Positions 53,068 through 64,000 of a DNA stretch of 64,000 bases are shown here, piece by piece. The stretch spans positions 22,314,855 through 22,378,854 of the forward strand of contig OZ020491.1 of the NCBI GenBank assembly GCA_963971405.1, given 5' to 3'. Below the pieces are notes generated by a model that was not told the origin of the DNA, made no database searches, and saw only the letters and a list, made by a program, of their open reading frames with translations. Both the position numbers and the translations under genes were made by a program. Source of the DNA: Psococerastis gibbosa. Lineage: Eukaryota > Arthropoda > Insecta > Psocodea > Psocidae. The first letter of the stretch is position 1, and every line of letters begins with the position of its first letter.

Positions 53068-55040
53068 GTAGGATAATCCAGGATAATGTCTATGATTAAT
53101 AACTCTTTTCTGTTGGTGCTATGTCTGCAGCACTGTAAAGCTAGGCTATAAACTGTAAAATAGTTACCTGCTAAAGAAGAGCGTAGCCGTTAAAATGATT
53201 ATTAATTATTATTCATAATAAGTCAGTCTGAGGCATTCTCATGAGCTCAGCTGTCGGAGGCTTCTCCCCCGACAGGTTTATGTCGTGGCAGCAACCGCCA
53301 TGTTTACCTTACGGGTTCATGTCGCGGTATTTTCAAATCAGAAATTATCCTCCCTCCACGCGGCTTTCACCGAGTGCCACCTTGCATTTTCCTCGAAATT
53401 CTAAATTGTTAGTCTTACTTGAGGAGGAGGTGAATTAGTCGGGATTAGCGGAAATTTCCATATATTTTCACTCGCGGTATATTTATTTCAGCCGTTATTT
53501 TGTGTCAAATATTTTTTCTGTTGTAGCTGTTGTGATAATTTTTTTTTTATACTTTCTGAATCTGTTTACAAGGTGATCCAGACTAGTCTACAACCCCCTT
53601 AGCTTCGTTGTTATGGCGAAAATTGAGGTGTGGAAAACAACGTATCCTACCTAGCTATGTATTGTATTCGTATTTGTATTAAAAATATAAAAACTTATGT
53701 CTGCATAGGCGTACTCAAAGTACGGCTTTCCTGGGGGGGGGGGGCATATGCGGTATAATCTCAGCATTTCATTTTCAAATTTATCGTAAGAATGGGCCGT
53801 GTGTTGGGCATCAAATGAAAGTTTGTCTTAACATATTCCATTTGACAGGTATGTAGTCAGTCTGAATTTTAAGGTACATCGGGAATGTGAAGTTACATTT
53901 CAAATACCAACTCGTGGTCATTCCATACTGCATAAAATTCACTACCTATAAAACAACTGGGAATGAATTATGATTATTTAAGTTATAAAAATTGGTCATA
54001 CCGCCACGTGATTCCTGCGATACTGTACGTGATATTCCTCTGGTGGTCGCGCTCACATCACTACGGCACACGCAACTGATTTGGGCGCGAAATTCAAATT
54101 AAAAAATGATAATGATAATAATAATTAAATTGCACACATAATAAGAATAATAATTGTCCAACAACATTAAAACACATAGTTTCATTGCTTAAACCAAGGC
54201 TAATCAAATTTATGGTAAATTAAATTCTCATTATAAAATGTACACGCCCCGTTGAAATTATCAATCAAGGAAATGAATATTTAAGGCATAGCCTTTCACA
54301 AAGAAAGCCAACGAGAGCGAGTTCTCACAATCAAACGAACCCCCGTAACAAAATGAAAGGAATTTCAAGCCAAAAAGGAATTAAGGCTCAAAATTGTATT
54401 ATCGCTGGTACGAAGAACAAAAGTCAGCGCGGCATATACACCCGACAAGAGAAGGTTTCCAATGCTGAAGCCAAGAGTAGGAAAGGATTAAGTTCAAACG
54501 AGGAATGATTTGAAGGAAATGCCAGAGCTGTGTAGGTGACAAAGAGAATTTAAAGAAAATTTGAGTCTCTCATTGATTAGAAAGAAGAAAAGGGGGTCGG
54601 GAAAATGGAATTTCCCTCCGGTTTTCCCTCGCTCCTTTTCGTTTTACGGAATAGCTTTTCCTCGGGAGAGAAAAGGGTTTCAGAAGGTTTTAATGACGGA
54701 TTCGTTGGAAAGACCTATTGGCTAGTGTTCATTGCTGACCAACCCGCCCCTTTGTGGTACTAGGATGATCCGGTGATATTGAACCGCTTCTAAAATATAG
54801 GAGAGTGATTTGGGTGTAATTTGTGTGTTTAAGAGAATTTTCGGAAAATTATCTACGGTAAGAGTTCCAAGCTACTTTCATTTTTATTGGTAAGTGGGTT
54901 TTATAAGCTAGTTTTCTTAATTTGTGGTATCGTCGAATGCTACGGATACCTTAGCAAGCCCATGTTACCAATGGGGAGGTTCTCAGAATAAGCAAAAGCT
55001 GAACTCTGGTTGCATCCACATGTACAAGAAGAACTCGCCG
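53068..55040. other. No gene seen
   Basis: Contains a G run at 53732-53744 beside TACGGCTTTCC, perhaps another short hAT-like relic, and AT-rich unique-looking DNA. The 53241-53438 frame has no features. Confidence 0.3.
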
Positions 55041-55235
55041 GATCGGATATTTGCTACGACACGAGAACTTCGTCGGCTGCATCATAGAAGGAACCATAGA
55101 AGACATCAACTGTCCTGGGCGCCCGAAAAAAGAATATCTGCAGCAAGTGATGGAGGGTGTAGGGGCTAATAAATACGTGGAGCTGAAGAAGGCGGGCCAG
55201 GATCAAGGGGAGTGGAGGGGATGTGTGCGAGTAGA
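55041..55235 (+). mobile_element. LINE ORF2 C-terminal relic
   Basis: The plus strand reads LRHENFVGCIIEGTIEDINC, then GRPKKEYLQQVMEGVGANKY, then VELKKAGQDQGEWRG, matching 'LRH..F...I.EGKIEG...RGR.R..Y..Q.....G...Y..LK..A.DR..WR' of a widespread LINE C-terminus. It starts abruptly and has no tail, so it is a fragment. Confidence 0.75.
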
Positions 55236-55267
55236 TTGATTATCAGGTTTCACATTCGTATCACTGT

Positions 55268-55492
55268 CAGTGGCGGCGCTACGGGGTGCCGGAGGGGGCC
55301 TGCCCCCCCCCCAAAAGTTTCTCCGGCCCCTCCGGGGCCCCCCCCCAGTTTTGAGATAATTTACATCTTGTTAAATTGCAGAATTATTGAACGGTATACC
55401 TACTCCCAATGAAAAGTGTTTTGTTTTTTCATTGGCCCCCCCAGATAGAAGTCATGCCCCCCCCCACCTTAAAATTTCTAGCGCCGCCACTG
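55268..55492. mobile_element. hAT-like MITE with perfect 8-bp TSD
   Basis: ATCACTGT at 55260-55267 and 55493-55500 flanks exact inverted ends CAGTGGCGGCGCTA / TAGCGCCGCCACTG. The interior has paired C- and G-rich blocks. 225 bp, non-coding. Ends of the CAGTGGCGG type recur at 63601. Confidence 0.92.
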
Positions 55493-55500
55493 ATCACTGT

Positions 55501-55984
55501 GGTGTTGTAATTAAATTACAAAATTATTTGATATTATATTTTTGGTACTCACAGATACTGATGTTTTTGGAACGGCATCTTACCTGCAAATTAATGTAAT
55601 TAATTGCGACACGAAAAGAAAGAAAGAAAGAAAGAAAGAAATATATTTATCATACAATATGAAATTAATTATACAACAAACCCACTAAGAAATTAACAAT
55701 GTTCCTACTAAATATATATATGTATAAATTCCTCCGTGGGCACCTCAATCAAAACCTATGAAAGGTTTGTGTGATTGAAATTGTGATGTTTTAACATAAG
55801 AATTATCCTTTTACTTTTAGGGCTTAGAGCTTTATCTACAGCTTTATTCCAATGAAACTTTAACAAAAAAATTCTTTTATAGTTTCAACATATTTGCTTA
55901 CTTCAACATATTTTTAATGCAACATTATTAGCTATACTCCACTAAAGCCGTTGATAGCCATCGGCCTTATCATGTTGAACCCAT
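55501..55984. other. No gene seen; AAAG microsatellite
   Basis: (AAAG)n at about 55615-55640 is followed by ATATATTTATCATACAATAT, which together resemble the tail and 3' end of a minus-strand LINE. No coding support. Confidence 0.35.
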
Positions 55985-56185
55985 GAGAGCAGAGCATGTT
56001 GAAATTGCGGCGAACTTGGTAGTGTGCACAGCGTTGGCAGGGGAACATGGTGGGACATGATAACGCGCAGACTATACCAGTCAGTCTGTCGACTGTCGAG
56101 TCCTGGTCACCTCCGCTTTAATCGTGTGACTTTACTATGTTCCCCAAGTGGTTCGGAATCCACTATAATCAGGAGGTCCACCTTG
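55985..56185 (+). repeat. Interspersed repeat, copy 2 (pair with 5360-5545)
   Basis: TAGTGTGCACAG, GTCCTGGTCACCTCCG, AAGTGGTTCGGAATCCACTA and TCAGGAGGTCCACC match copy 1. This copy has the longer middle. Confidence 0.65.
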
Positions 56186-57164
56186 TCAGTCAACTCCCCT
56201 TTCCCCGAGGTGAAACGAGTCTGCCCTTAGGGTGCCTCAAGTTAACAAACAGACTCACTCCCCCCGCCAGTCTGACAGGGTGGCTTAAAGCTGAAATGCT
56301 GAAAGCAGGCGTTAGAAACAACACTAAAGCCGTTAATACCTGTCACCGTTACAAACCACACTCCCATGTAAAATGTAAGGTATATTATAGCTCCTGCCAA
56401 TCCAGCTAATATATTATTATTATCGAAATTTTGTAGGGGATGGTGCAGACAGTGGAAACAAAATTTTTGCGCCAAAACTTCCAAATCCTAAAATTTCGAC
56501 ATACGACATTTTGCAGTAACCACGACGATGTGTTTGTTTTATCCCCCCAAAAATGGGCTGGATCCGTCTCTGACGCAAACCCATCGTAAAAAAAAACTAG
56601 TGTGACACAAGCACCTGAACTCACTGTAATGAACTAGGTTAATTGATGTGGGGAGGGGAGGGGGGTAAAAGCGGCAGAAAACATTTTAGAGGGGGTGCTA
56701 TCGCTGAGATAGATGGGCCTACGCATCATCCACTCCTCCTTCTATACCGAAAACCAATTAAACCAGGATTTCTGGGCCCACTGGAGCTTAAAATTCAAAG
56801 TAGTCAGGGCTCGTGTTAATTTTAAAATCGCTTTCTTCATTCGATCAATATTAGGCCTCAAGCTTCCCTCTTCTTTGAATCCTTTCTTTAATCCGCGCTC
56901 TCTTCTCGAGTGTTTGATGTTAATAATGAACTCGGTTCAGTGTACAGGTTTACAGGTTATGTAGGTACTACCCGACCACGATCACTTCACTTCACTTATA
57001 TCTTTGTCCATTAATCCCGGAACAAGGTGAAAAAAATTAGGTATTACCATACGTATAATTATCACGCTCAAGCTTCCACTTATCGAGCGATCTTAGAGCA
57101 GTGGCACTGCAAGTCATAAATTTTAATTAATATTTAATAATAATAATCCATTATATGTAGAGTA
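56186..57164. other. No gene seen; possible hAT right end
   Basis: At 56540-56575 CCCCCCAAAAATGGGCTGG then ATCCGTCTCTG resembles the right end of a GGCGGATCC-type hAT element, without a partner. G-rich tract at 56648-56665. Confidence 0.35.
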
Positions 57165-57290
57165 CCCACTCTATAGTAATAATAATAATGCGTGTATTTA
57201 TCAAAAGGCATTACCTACAAATTATACTGAAACCGGTGCCACAAAGCGAAAAATGCGCGTTGGAACCACCACACAATTTACTGAAGTAGA
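57165..57290. repeat. Interspersed repeat T, copy 2
   Basis: AATAATAATAATGCGTGTAT, ACCGGTGCCACAAAGC and TGCGCGTTGGAA match 26170-26260. Confidence 0.55.
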
Positions 57291-58749
57291 TTATTTACTT
57301 GTTCGTCACACTACCATTACTTTTGTACTGTACCTTTGAGTAGACTTATTTGTAATATAGCCTAGTTCTTAATGATAGACGAGGTAATATCTTCATAGGA
57401 TGGCACATGGAACACTTCGTTTATTCGAAAACTTGCATAAGGGGAACACCGAGTTTATTCTACGGCCTTGCATCCTATCGGGGTAGTAGTAGTTGTTGTT
57501 CTTAGAGTGCACAACGACTCATGTTGAAATATTTCTACTCCTTGTTATTCTTAATTTCTTGCTCCTGTACGTAAAAGGGTATAAGAGCTTCATAGACCCT
57601 TGTAAAAACTAAAACAAAAGTTTCGACGCCAACTTTTACCTTAAAGAAAGCGAGCTATACAAAACAGCAGGTCACAAAGAAATACGAAGTAGAACAAGTT
57701 TGAGCACAAATCACTCTTAAACCCCCCCCCCCCTCTTACTTTACTAACGTACAGTGCATCGTCTTTTGCTGACTAAGTCCTGCGTTGCCTTTTTTTAACA
57801 GAGAAAGATTCTGATTCTTTAACAAAAATTCAGCATTTGTGTATTATAAACAAAATCACAAGATAGTGTCTCCAGAAGATTTTTTGTTTCTTGAGAGAGA
57901 CGTTGCGTGCAAAGCATTGTTTTGGGCTAAATTTCATTGCGATTCTTGCCGCACCTTATTAATTACTGGCTTGACGCCCTTGAATCTTGTTTTTCTCATT
58001 TTTGCAGTGTCTTGCCTTCGTTTTGAACTACGTAATGCAAGGAACCTCAAATACTGTGCAAGATTAGTGTCGTAGGTCAAGAATCTGTCATAAAGGTGCT
58101 TTGCGACAAGAATTTCACAGTTCAAGACTGGCAACCTGCAAGAAAAAGCAAAAACCGCCCAATACAAAGGTGTTCTTATGTCTTTTCCTCAGTGCCAGTT
58201 CCTTGCCTTGACGTTAATGAAAGCGTTTCCAAGATGTTTATAATAAGAAAGAAAAATGGGATTCTTGAAATCGTGCCGTTTAAGATGGCAAGAATAGCTC
58301 AAGGTTGAATTTTTGAAACCCTCAAATTCCTCTGGATACGCTCTCTTCATTGCTATACTGTAGTTATTAGACGTAACGGTAGCTCAGCCAGAACTGGATG
58401 TATACCTAAATTAATTCGTTACATACTATAAACGTTTCCTGAGTTGATTATAATCTCTGTAGATGCTTCTCATATCCGACTGATGTTGGTTTCGGGGGTG
58501 GTTAAAATATTTATCCGAGGTAAAGGAGATGGGCGTGCAGGATGCAAAAGGTAAGACGTATGACGCAGTCAAGTGGAGCGAAGTGGAAACGGTTAAGTGG
58601 AGACTGTAGCTCAAATACCGACGTCATAACCCACGTCGTAACTTGCGACTCGTCGCCAATAGATTGAACGCATCCAATTTCGCTTTAAAGTTGAATATGG
58701 TTTCTTTAGTGCGAGCGATTTGAACGCTGATGTGTGCATTTGTATGATA
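57291..58749. other. No gene supported
   Basis: A C run at 57721-57733. Moderately GC-balanced DNA at 57840-58310 has opposing frames (57839-58075 plus, 57934-58167 minus) with no domain. Could be an exon remnant; nothing decides it. Confidence 0.3.
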
Positions 58750-59180
58750 ATTTAAATAATTCCACTTTTCAATTTTTATTCAATAATAATTGATGTGATT
58801 TTTGTTTTACTCTGTGTCATTGTCCATTATAACTTCCGCATGTTAAAATTGATCAATAATCATAGAGTAAAATCACGCTTTGCAACCAATAACAAACTAA
58901 AATTAAACAATGGTGTCGCCTGGATATGGTAAATAATTGTAATTAATTTCTTGAGAACAAACGAATTAATCCATTATTTAAATCATAACATTTCTTGTAG
59001 ATTATAAAATTAAAAGAAGGACGGCGGGCAAACACTTACAAATTTGGAAAAAATTGAAGAAAAAAAAAGGTTAATTATTGAAGACAAGTGGAATGAGGTG
59101 TAAGAATATAAATGCAACATTGATGATATTTCCGTCAATGACATTATCGAAATTGAAGAAAAATTGACAAGTGGAATAAT
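58750..59180 (+). repeat. Unclassified interspersed repeat R, copy 3
   Basis: Aligns with 14036-14440 over its length, including GTTAAAATTGATCAATAATC, CGCTTTGCAACCAATAAC and GAAGAAAAATTGACAAGTGG. The end-of-frame peptide NDIIEIEEKLTSG parallels copy 1. Confidence 0.65.
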
Positions 59181-59242
59181 AGTTTTTCTTTTTGTATGAA
59201 GTCGATTCTCACAGGACATATCAAACGTTGAGACATATAATT

Positions 59243-59360
59243 ATAAAGGCTTTCACGGTCAAAGCAGTAGAATCCGGAATGATAGTGGTCGTTCTGAAAG
59301 CGTACTTCTAAACATTTCATCAACATCTGCTGTCGACATTTTCAGTGGAACTGCGCAGAC
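59243..59360. repeat. Interspersed repeat related to 1838-1990 and 33838-33935
   Basis: AAAGGCTTTCACGGTC matches 33846-33861. CATCTGCTGTCGACATTTTC is the complement of the GAAGATGTCGACCGCAGCTG stretch at 1876-1895. Confidence 0.45.
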
Positions 59361-59584
59361 TTCTAAGATTGTGTCTCGAAAACTCAGGAGCAACTACGCT
59401 ACCAAAACGACCATAGCATATCATCCTGGATTTTCTTGCTTCGTCACAATCGTAGAGCCGTCATAAATAGCTGCTAAACAACAGGAATGCTCGTCTACAT
59501 TTCGACAATTCAATATTTACCAACAACAGTTCATGACCTCTTTCTCAGTTCCCAGGCAAGTACGTACAAGTCACAAAGAGGAGG

Positions 59585-59705
59585 TATGAAGAGAGAACGG
59601 CTACAATGATGAGATTAGGGTAAGTGTTAATATTGTAATATATTGTATTAGTTATTAACCATTAACTTCCTTAAATGCGTACAGCCTCCTATATGGTTTC
59701 TTGAG
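59585..59705 (+). repeat. Repeat S, copy 2, with intron-like borders
   Basis: Matches 18122-18240: GAGAGAACGGCTACAA, TTAGGGTAAGTGTTAATATT and GTACAGCCTCCT. The splice-like borders are kept at the same positions. Confidence 0.5.
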
Positions 59706-61262
59706 ACTACCACACCAATCAACTTTGAGGAGAGAGCGGAGGGACTTCTATCTGCTCTTAAGAACTTATGAAGGTTTATCTGACGCGACTAAACGAGTTC
59801 CATTGTAAATTTCACGCTGAGAAGCTATTTCTATTGATGATTCTACCTATACATAAGATCCCACAGAGGAAGAAGCACAAAAGTGGTAAAAATGAAATTC
59901 ATAGTTTCCCTCTGCACTTCAAATATCGACAACGTGAAAAACATTTTTCGTACAACTACTGTAGCATTTTATAAGATGTCACAGCTTATCTGATAATATG
60001 TAGACAGTAAAAGAAAATCAGTGTTATCCTCCCTTAGTGTGAGGGTGGGTTTGCAGGCAGCTGCGACAATCTCGATCGTTCGATATCGATAACCTATCGT
60101 GTTCTCAAACAATTCCTATTCTTCGAAATCCTCTTGCCTACCTCCCGGCTACTGGTTTATATTTTTGAAGTCTTGTACCTGAGATTTCAGTCTAGCGCTA
60201 ACGCAATAAATTATTTTGAGATAGCTGGAGGAGAAAGACCTTATAGATGACGTATAAAATTAAATTGCTGCGTTGTCATTAGAAAATGATTGAAAATAAG
60301 AAATTTTCAGCAGCAATCTGATACATATTTTAGTATGTCTTATAACTATGTATTATCAATGCCACACCAGTTACCGGTAACTACGTATAGAGAAGACATA
60401 ATACAGTACAAGAAATGCACTTTCGCACAAGAATTCTACGGCTTTGTACGTAGATTCATAACAGCATAATCATCGTCAAAACTTTTTCCAAAATCCAAAT
60501 TAAGGGGAAGAGATAGCAGGTGGTGCCATGCATCCCTTGACTCCTTACGACTACCGGCAGCCATAGCATGTTAAAAATAAGGGGGAGTGTAATGGTTTAT
60601 TAGGGGGCTATATATTATTTAAGATGATTTTACTCGCGCTAGAACCCATTAGATGGTACGCCCGTATTTTAAACATTTGATTTATATGGACGAACCCCCT
60701 AAGAAACCTGACTCATGTAGATCCATTTGAAATTCTTCGCGGGCTTCCCTTCTTCTTCCAAATGTCCCGCCGCCCTCTCCCCATATCCACCCCCTCCCCA
60801 ATGATCTTGGTTAAACCTCCCTACGGCTAATTTTAGGGCTTCTCTCCCCATTGTTTTAATATGAAAGGAAGGGGTGAGTTTCATGATTCCTTTCTACCCC
60901 CCTCTCCCTTTTCCTTGTGCATATCCCAAAAAGGGTTGTTGCTTCTTGTCGTCTTCTTAGTCACTAGCCTCTCATTTGATTTGAATACTACCGATGTGTT
61001 ACATGAGAACATGCCCGTTTAAGACTGAGGTACGATAACATGAAAGACAGAAAAAATAATGTAAAGAAATAATTATATTTCTGTGCCTATACTAGTATGC
61101 AGTAAATCAGAGGGACGAAGGAAGTTACCCTATGGAGTTTTATATAAGAGAGATAGGACATTCGCTGTCTGAATCTGTGGTGGAAATTAACCACTGACTG
61201 GTCGAAGAAATTCCAACACGAGTGGGCTTACTATGGTGAATTATTTAAATCATAATCATAAC
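59706..61262. other. No gene seen
   Basis: AT-rich DNA with short C-rich patches near 60780 and 60900. No repeat or coding frame recognised. Confidence 0.3.
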
Positions 61263-61340
61263 ATTTAAGATAATGTTTTTATGGAAGGTGCTAATCAAAA
61301 TTGTTCTGTTTGCATTTTTAACGCCAAGAGCAAGGTAACA
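61263..61340. mobile_element. Decayed core of the TGATCATGGCG MITE
   Basis: GATAATGTTTTTATGGAAGG then TGCTAATCAAAATTGTTCTG resembles the centre of 6487-6655. Termini lost. Confidence 0.4.
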
Positions 61341-61432
61341 CGAATCGCCACAGAAATTTAAATACTAATTTGGCCGGGTACGAATGTCCTCGTATTGTAT
61401 GGAACTTTAAGGTAAATGATAAAATAATATTT

Positions 61433-61818
61433 TTAAGAGTCTACCGCCCGTAGGAAATTGGCAGCCCGAAATTTAGTACTTTTTATTTTTTATTTAATTA
61501 ACTAAGCAAGTTATTAAAGATTTGGCTCATTTAAGTTGTAGAAGACTACTTCATACATAATATAATAAGGTATTTTTAATTTTCGAAACTGTAGTTTTTT
61601 TCATAAACACGATTTTACGCGAAAAGTTATTGTTTATAAATTATTATCGTGTTTATGAAAAAACTACAATTTTTAAAATTAAAAATACCTTATTATATGA
61701 TGCATGAATTAGTCTTCTACAACTTAAATGAGCCAAATCTTTAATAACTTGCTCAATTAATTAAATAAAAAATATTAAATTTCGGACTGCCAATTTCCTA
61801 CGGGCTGTACACTCTTAA
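61433..61818. mobile_element. piggyBac-like foldback MITE with TTAA ends (386 bp)
   Basis: TTAA at 61433-61436 and 61815-61818. The ends GAGTCTACCGCCCGTAGG / CCTACGGGCTGTACACTC are inverted, and the arms pair nearly end to end over about 170 bases. The pairing passes through TTGGCTCATTTAAGTTGTAG and its inverse to a loop near 61625-61650. The ends equal those of 39798-39936; the interior also resembles 42007-42516. Transcription from either side would give a long double-stranded hairpin. Non-coding. Confidence 0.88.
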
Positions 61819-62402
61819 GAAATTAAATGCATGCAAAGGGACCGACATAAGCATTCTTCAGTTAAAATTAAGTGGTCATCCAACCAAGGACAAGGTCTAC
61901 CCCAGTCCTCTTCACAAAAGACACAAGTGCTTTGTTTTCAACACTGAGCTTACCAAAACTTTGAAAAATGCTTATAAAATACCAACAGCAAAAGGGGACC
62001 TTAAATCTCCCGGAATGCAGACCAGTTCCAATTACGAAATGCAAATTGTAGGCTCTAATTTTACGTATATTACATTCATCTCCGTGGAAGACTGATTTTT
62101 AGGGTAAATTCCAATAAGTTAAGCATAGGAAAGAATTATGCTTTTCGGGAAATGTAAATTTTTGATGGGTGTCAGTTTTTCCGGGGGAATTTATTTTGGA
62201 TTACATTCTTAAGCCAGTTTTTTTTTCCAATATTTAAGTGGCGGTTTTTATTTTAATAATCGGGGAGTAGGGAATGTATACATAAAGAAGACTTCAAGGG
62301 TGTTTTCTTTTCTTTTATATGTTTTGTGGATTTTAGAGACGCATTTTACAATTATAATAAAATATACTGTTGCTGTGAACAGTACAGTAACACTAATTAT
62401 TA

Positions 62403-62784
62403 GGCGCCCATTCTACCAACCGGCTAGGGCTATTTACAAAAACGGTGACGTGGTAGCAGACATTCAGGACTTAGGTGGCGTTTCCACCGACCTCGCATTG
62501 CAGAATGCAAATGACATTGACGGAAATTAGAATTTTTCTTTTTATATAAATCTATTTAAATGTTTCTACTTAACATATCCCATGACGCCATTTTTTAATT
62601 TTAGTTTGTTTGTGATTTTACTGTATGATCATTGATCAATTTTAACTATGGCATAGAGGAAATTAAACATTTCCGTCAATTCTGCAATGCGAGGTCGGTG
62701 GAAACCCCGCGCCTAAGTCTTGAATGTCTGCTACCACGTCACTGTTTTTGTAAATAGCCCTAGCCGGTCGGTGGAATGGGCGCC
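62403..62784. mobile_element. Composite: Tourist-like MITE nested in another
   Basis: The outer ends GGCGCCCATTC / GAATGGGCGCC have TTA before and TTC after. Inside, a second foldback spans 62474-62713 (GGTGGCGTTTCCACCGACC ... GGTCGGTGGAAACCCC), bordered by TTA (62471-62473) and TAA (62714-62716). The middle of the inner element (about 62590-62680) carries a piece of repeat R. Outer arms hold ACGTGGTAGCAGACATT and its inverse. 3-bp TWA duplications fit PIF/Harbinger. Non-coding. Confidence 0.8.
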
Positions 62785-62904
62785 TTCTGTCTTAATGAAC
62801 CATTTGTTTGTACCGACACTATTTTCATGAATTTGAATGGATGTTGTGAAACTATTATGTGTGGTACCTATGTAACGATTTAAGTTACCTATCTAAGCTG
62901 ATGC

Positions 62905-63060
62905 TGGTTCAAGTCCCACATTTGCCTTATTTGTAAGGCTGCTCTTGTAGCTCTAATGTCTGGCATTCCTTTCACGTGCCCGACCCACCTGATGCGGGCT
63001 CTCTTGATTTTTGGTACCAGGTACTTGGTACATCGCGTAGAGCTCTTCTCATGTAATAAC
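62905..63060 (-). mobile_element. LINE ORF2 C-terminal relic beside a SINE B box
   Basis: The minus strand reads KRARIRWVGHVKGMPDIRAT then RAALQ, the same block as 48340-48420 (RARIRWLGHVEQMSENRAT). On the plus strand, GCTGGTTCAAGTCCCAC at 62905-62921 is a SINE-type B box joined to its edge, so two retroelement pieces abut here. Confidence 0.65.
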
Positions 63061-63592
63061 CGTATTTGCTTTAATGACGGTTTAACCTCGCCCTCATATA
63101 CTGGACGTAAATTCATGTTGTACATTAAAATTAAAGTTAAACCAACTAAAGGGAATATCTTATACGGAAGGACATATCTGCCTAAAACATTAAGGGGTTC
63201 TGCAAAGGAGATGGTGGCAATTTGTGAAAGACTGACGAAGAAAGCAAGTATGAAAGATAAGGCGTCCAAGGGACGAAGCAGCAAAGAACCGACGAGGGCA
63301 ATGGTTTTGGGGCACAGGATTTTGAGGGAGAGGGGGAGGAATCTTAAAGGGTTGGCGGTTTGTTTGAGAGGTCTGTAATCGAGTTGATGACGCTGGCTGA
63401 ATGCTGATTAAGCTGTAAGATCCCATATTTCGCTTGTGGCTGTTGAATTATTTTTGTTTTTGATGTATTTTAATCGTGAGGCATAAATTTCTTTGATTCG
63501 GGAGATAAAAATTTCCGTATCATCCTGAAATCTTTAGATTTGAGAGTTTTGCTCTTAGCTATTTCAATGCGGGCTTGAAAGATTTGCTTTTA
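63061..63592. other. No gene supported
   Basis: Overlapping frames on both strands (plus-strand frame ending at 63378) run through the LINE relic and adjacent DNA and show no domain. Confidence 0.3.
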
Positions 63593-63600
63593 CAAATGTA

Positions 63601-63868
63601 CAGTGGCGGATTTACCAATAGGTAACTGAGTCAAATGCTTATATCCGCGAGTGCGTATATTGAAGAAATTTTTTTCGCATATTATTTAATAATTATCAGA
63701 TATTAAGGAATAATTTTTCAAATTTAGGCGCACATTTCCTTTTTAAATACATAAAAAATAGTGGTTTTATTAGTGAACACCCCCCCCCCCCTCACCATAC
63801 ATACAATAATTACTAATGTCCGCGACAAGGGCAGTGCCTATATCTGCACAAAGCCAAATCCGCCCCTG
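63601..63868. mobile_element. hAT-like MITE with 8-bp TSD
   Basis: CAAATGTA (63593-63600) and CTAATGTA (63869-63876) match at seven of eight. Ends CAGTGGCGGATTTA / AAATCCGCCCCTG are inverted. The interior repeats ATATCCGCGAGTGC and, inverted, a ATGTCCGCGACAAGGGCAGT region, plus a C run. 268 bp, non-coding. Confidence 0.82.
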
Positions 63869-64000
63869 CTAATGTATCGGATGAATTTTAAGTTTGAAAA
63901 TTTGTATTCTTATCCTAGTGCTGCAGTAGAGTAATCTCTTAATAAATGTAGCTGGATGTCCTCCTGGCGCTAGAGTCACTGGCTTAGGCCGGTTCCCATC

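Noticed and set aside
62889-63378. Frames of 131 (minus) and 140 (plus) residues
   Set aside because: The minus frame is a LINE C-terminal relic running into unrelated DNA; the plus frame is its shadow.
1-64000. LTR retrotransposons or endogenous viral elements
   Set aside because: No pair of direct terminal repeats, primer-binding site, protease or integrase motif was found; the single zinc knuckle at 31.4 kb is not enough to call one.
1-64000. CRISPR arrays, bacterial operons, phage genes
   Set aside because: The sequence is eukaryotic; the regular repeats present are microsatellites, SINEs and MITEs.

Overview
This window looks like gene-poor, repeat-dense nuclear DNA of an animal with a large genome, most likely an arthropod. 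The reasons are an AT-rich background without operons or bacterial signals, tRNA-derived SINEs, CR1/Jockey-type LINEs with microsatellite tails, I/Jockey-type LINEs with RNase H domains and poly(A) tails, and many short DNA transposons (PIF/Harbinger-like, piggyBac-like and hAT-like). The species cannot be fixed from the sequence. I found no convincing complete host gene; one short membrane-protein-like reading frame near 38.7-39.0 kb is the only candidate host exon.

The only apparently complete genes belong to one LINE on the minus strand (about 20783-25265). ORF1 has a C4HC3 PHD finger, a coiled coil and an FP25K-like domain. ORF2 (952 aa) has an AP endonuclease followed by a reverse transcriptase with an FADD catalytic motif. 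The LINE ends in a (TTCTA)n tail and lies between collinear 5' and 3' parts of one tRNA-derived SINE. Immediately beside it (18746-20730) lies a head-to-tail pile of at least four 5'-truncated minus-strand LINE ends, three of them abutting the (AAT)n tail of the next.

Region by region: 0-5 kb holds a tandemly doubled SINE, another SINE, and an inverted-repeat MITE split by a poly(A)-tailed LINE end. 6-11.5 kb holds palindromic MITEs and a nest in which a Tourist-like MITE and a LINE with a 12-bp target-site duplication (TSD) sit inside an older MITE. 13-18 kb holds SINEs, an unclassified repeat and a 1.5-kb DNA transposon with long inverted repeats. 18.7-25.6 kb is the LINE cluster. 26-38 kb is a graveyard of LINE 3' ends, a tRNA-like T-arm, a zinc-knuckle fossil and a tandem array. 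39-45 kb holds two TTAA-flanked MITEs (one holding a composite Tourist-like MITE) and two poly(A) retroposons with clear TSDs. 47-56 kb holds LINE ends, a 13-bp-TSD LINE fragment, a 500-bp foldback and a set of hAT-like elements with 8-bp TSDs, one nested in another. 57-64 kb holds further repeat copies, a 386-bp TTAA foldback, a Tourist-in-Tourist composite and a terminal hAT-like element.

The parts work together only as transposon ecology. LINE enzymes probably mobilise the SINEs and truncated LINE ends, and the MITEs must depend on transposases encoded elsewhere. The strongest observations are the insertion histories readable base by base from the TSDs, and the LINE pile-up on (AAT)n tails.
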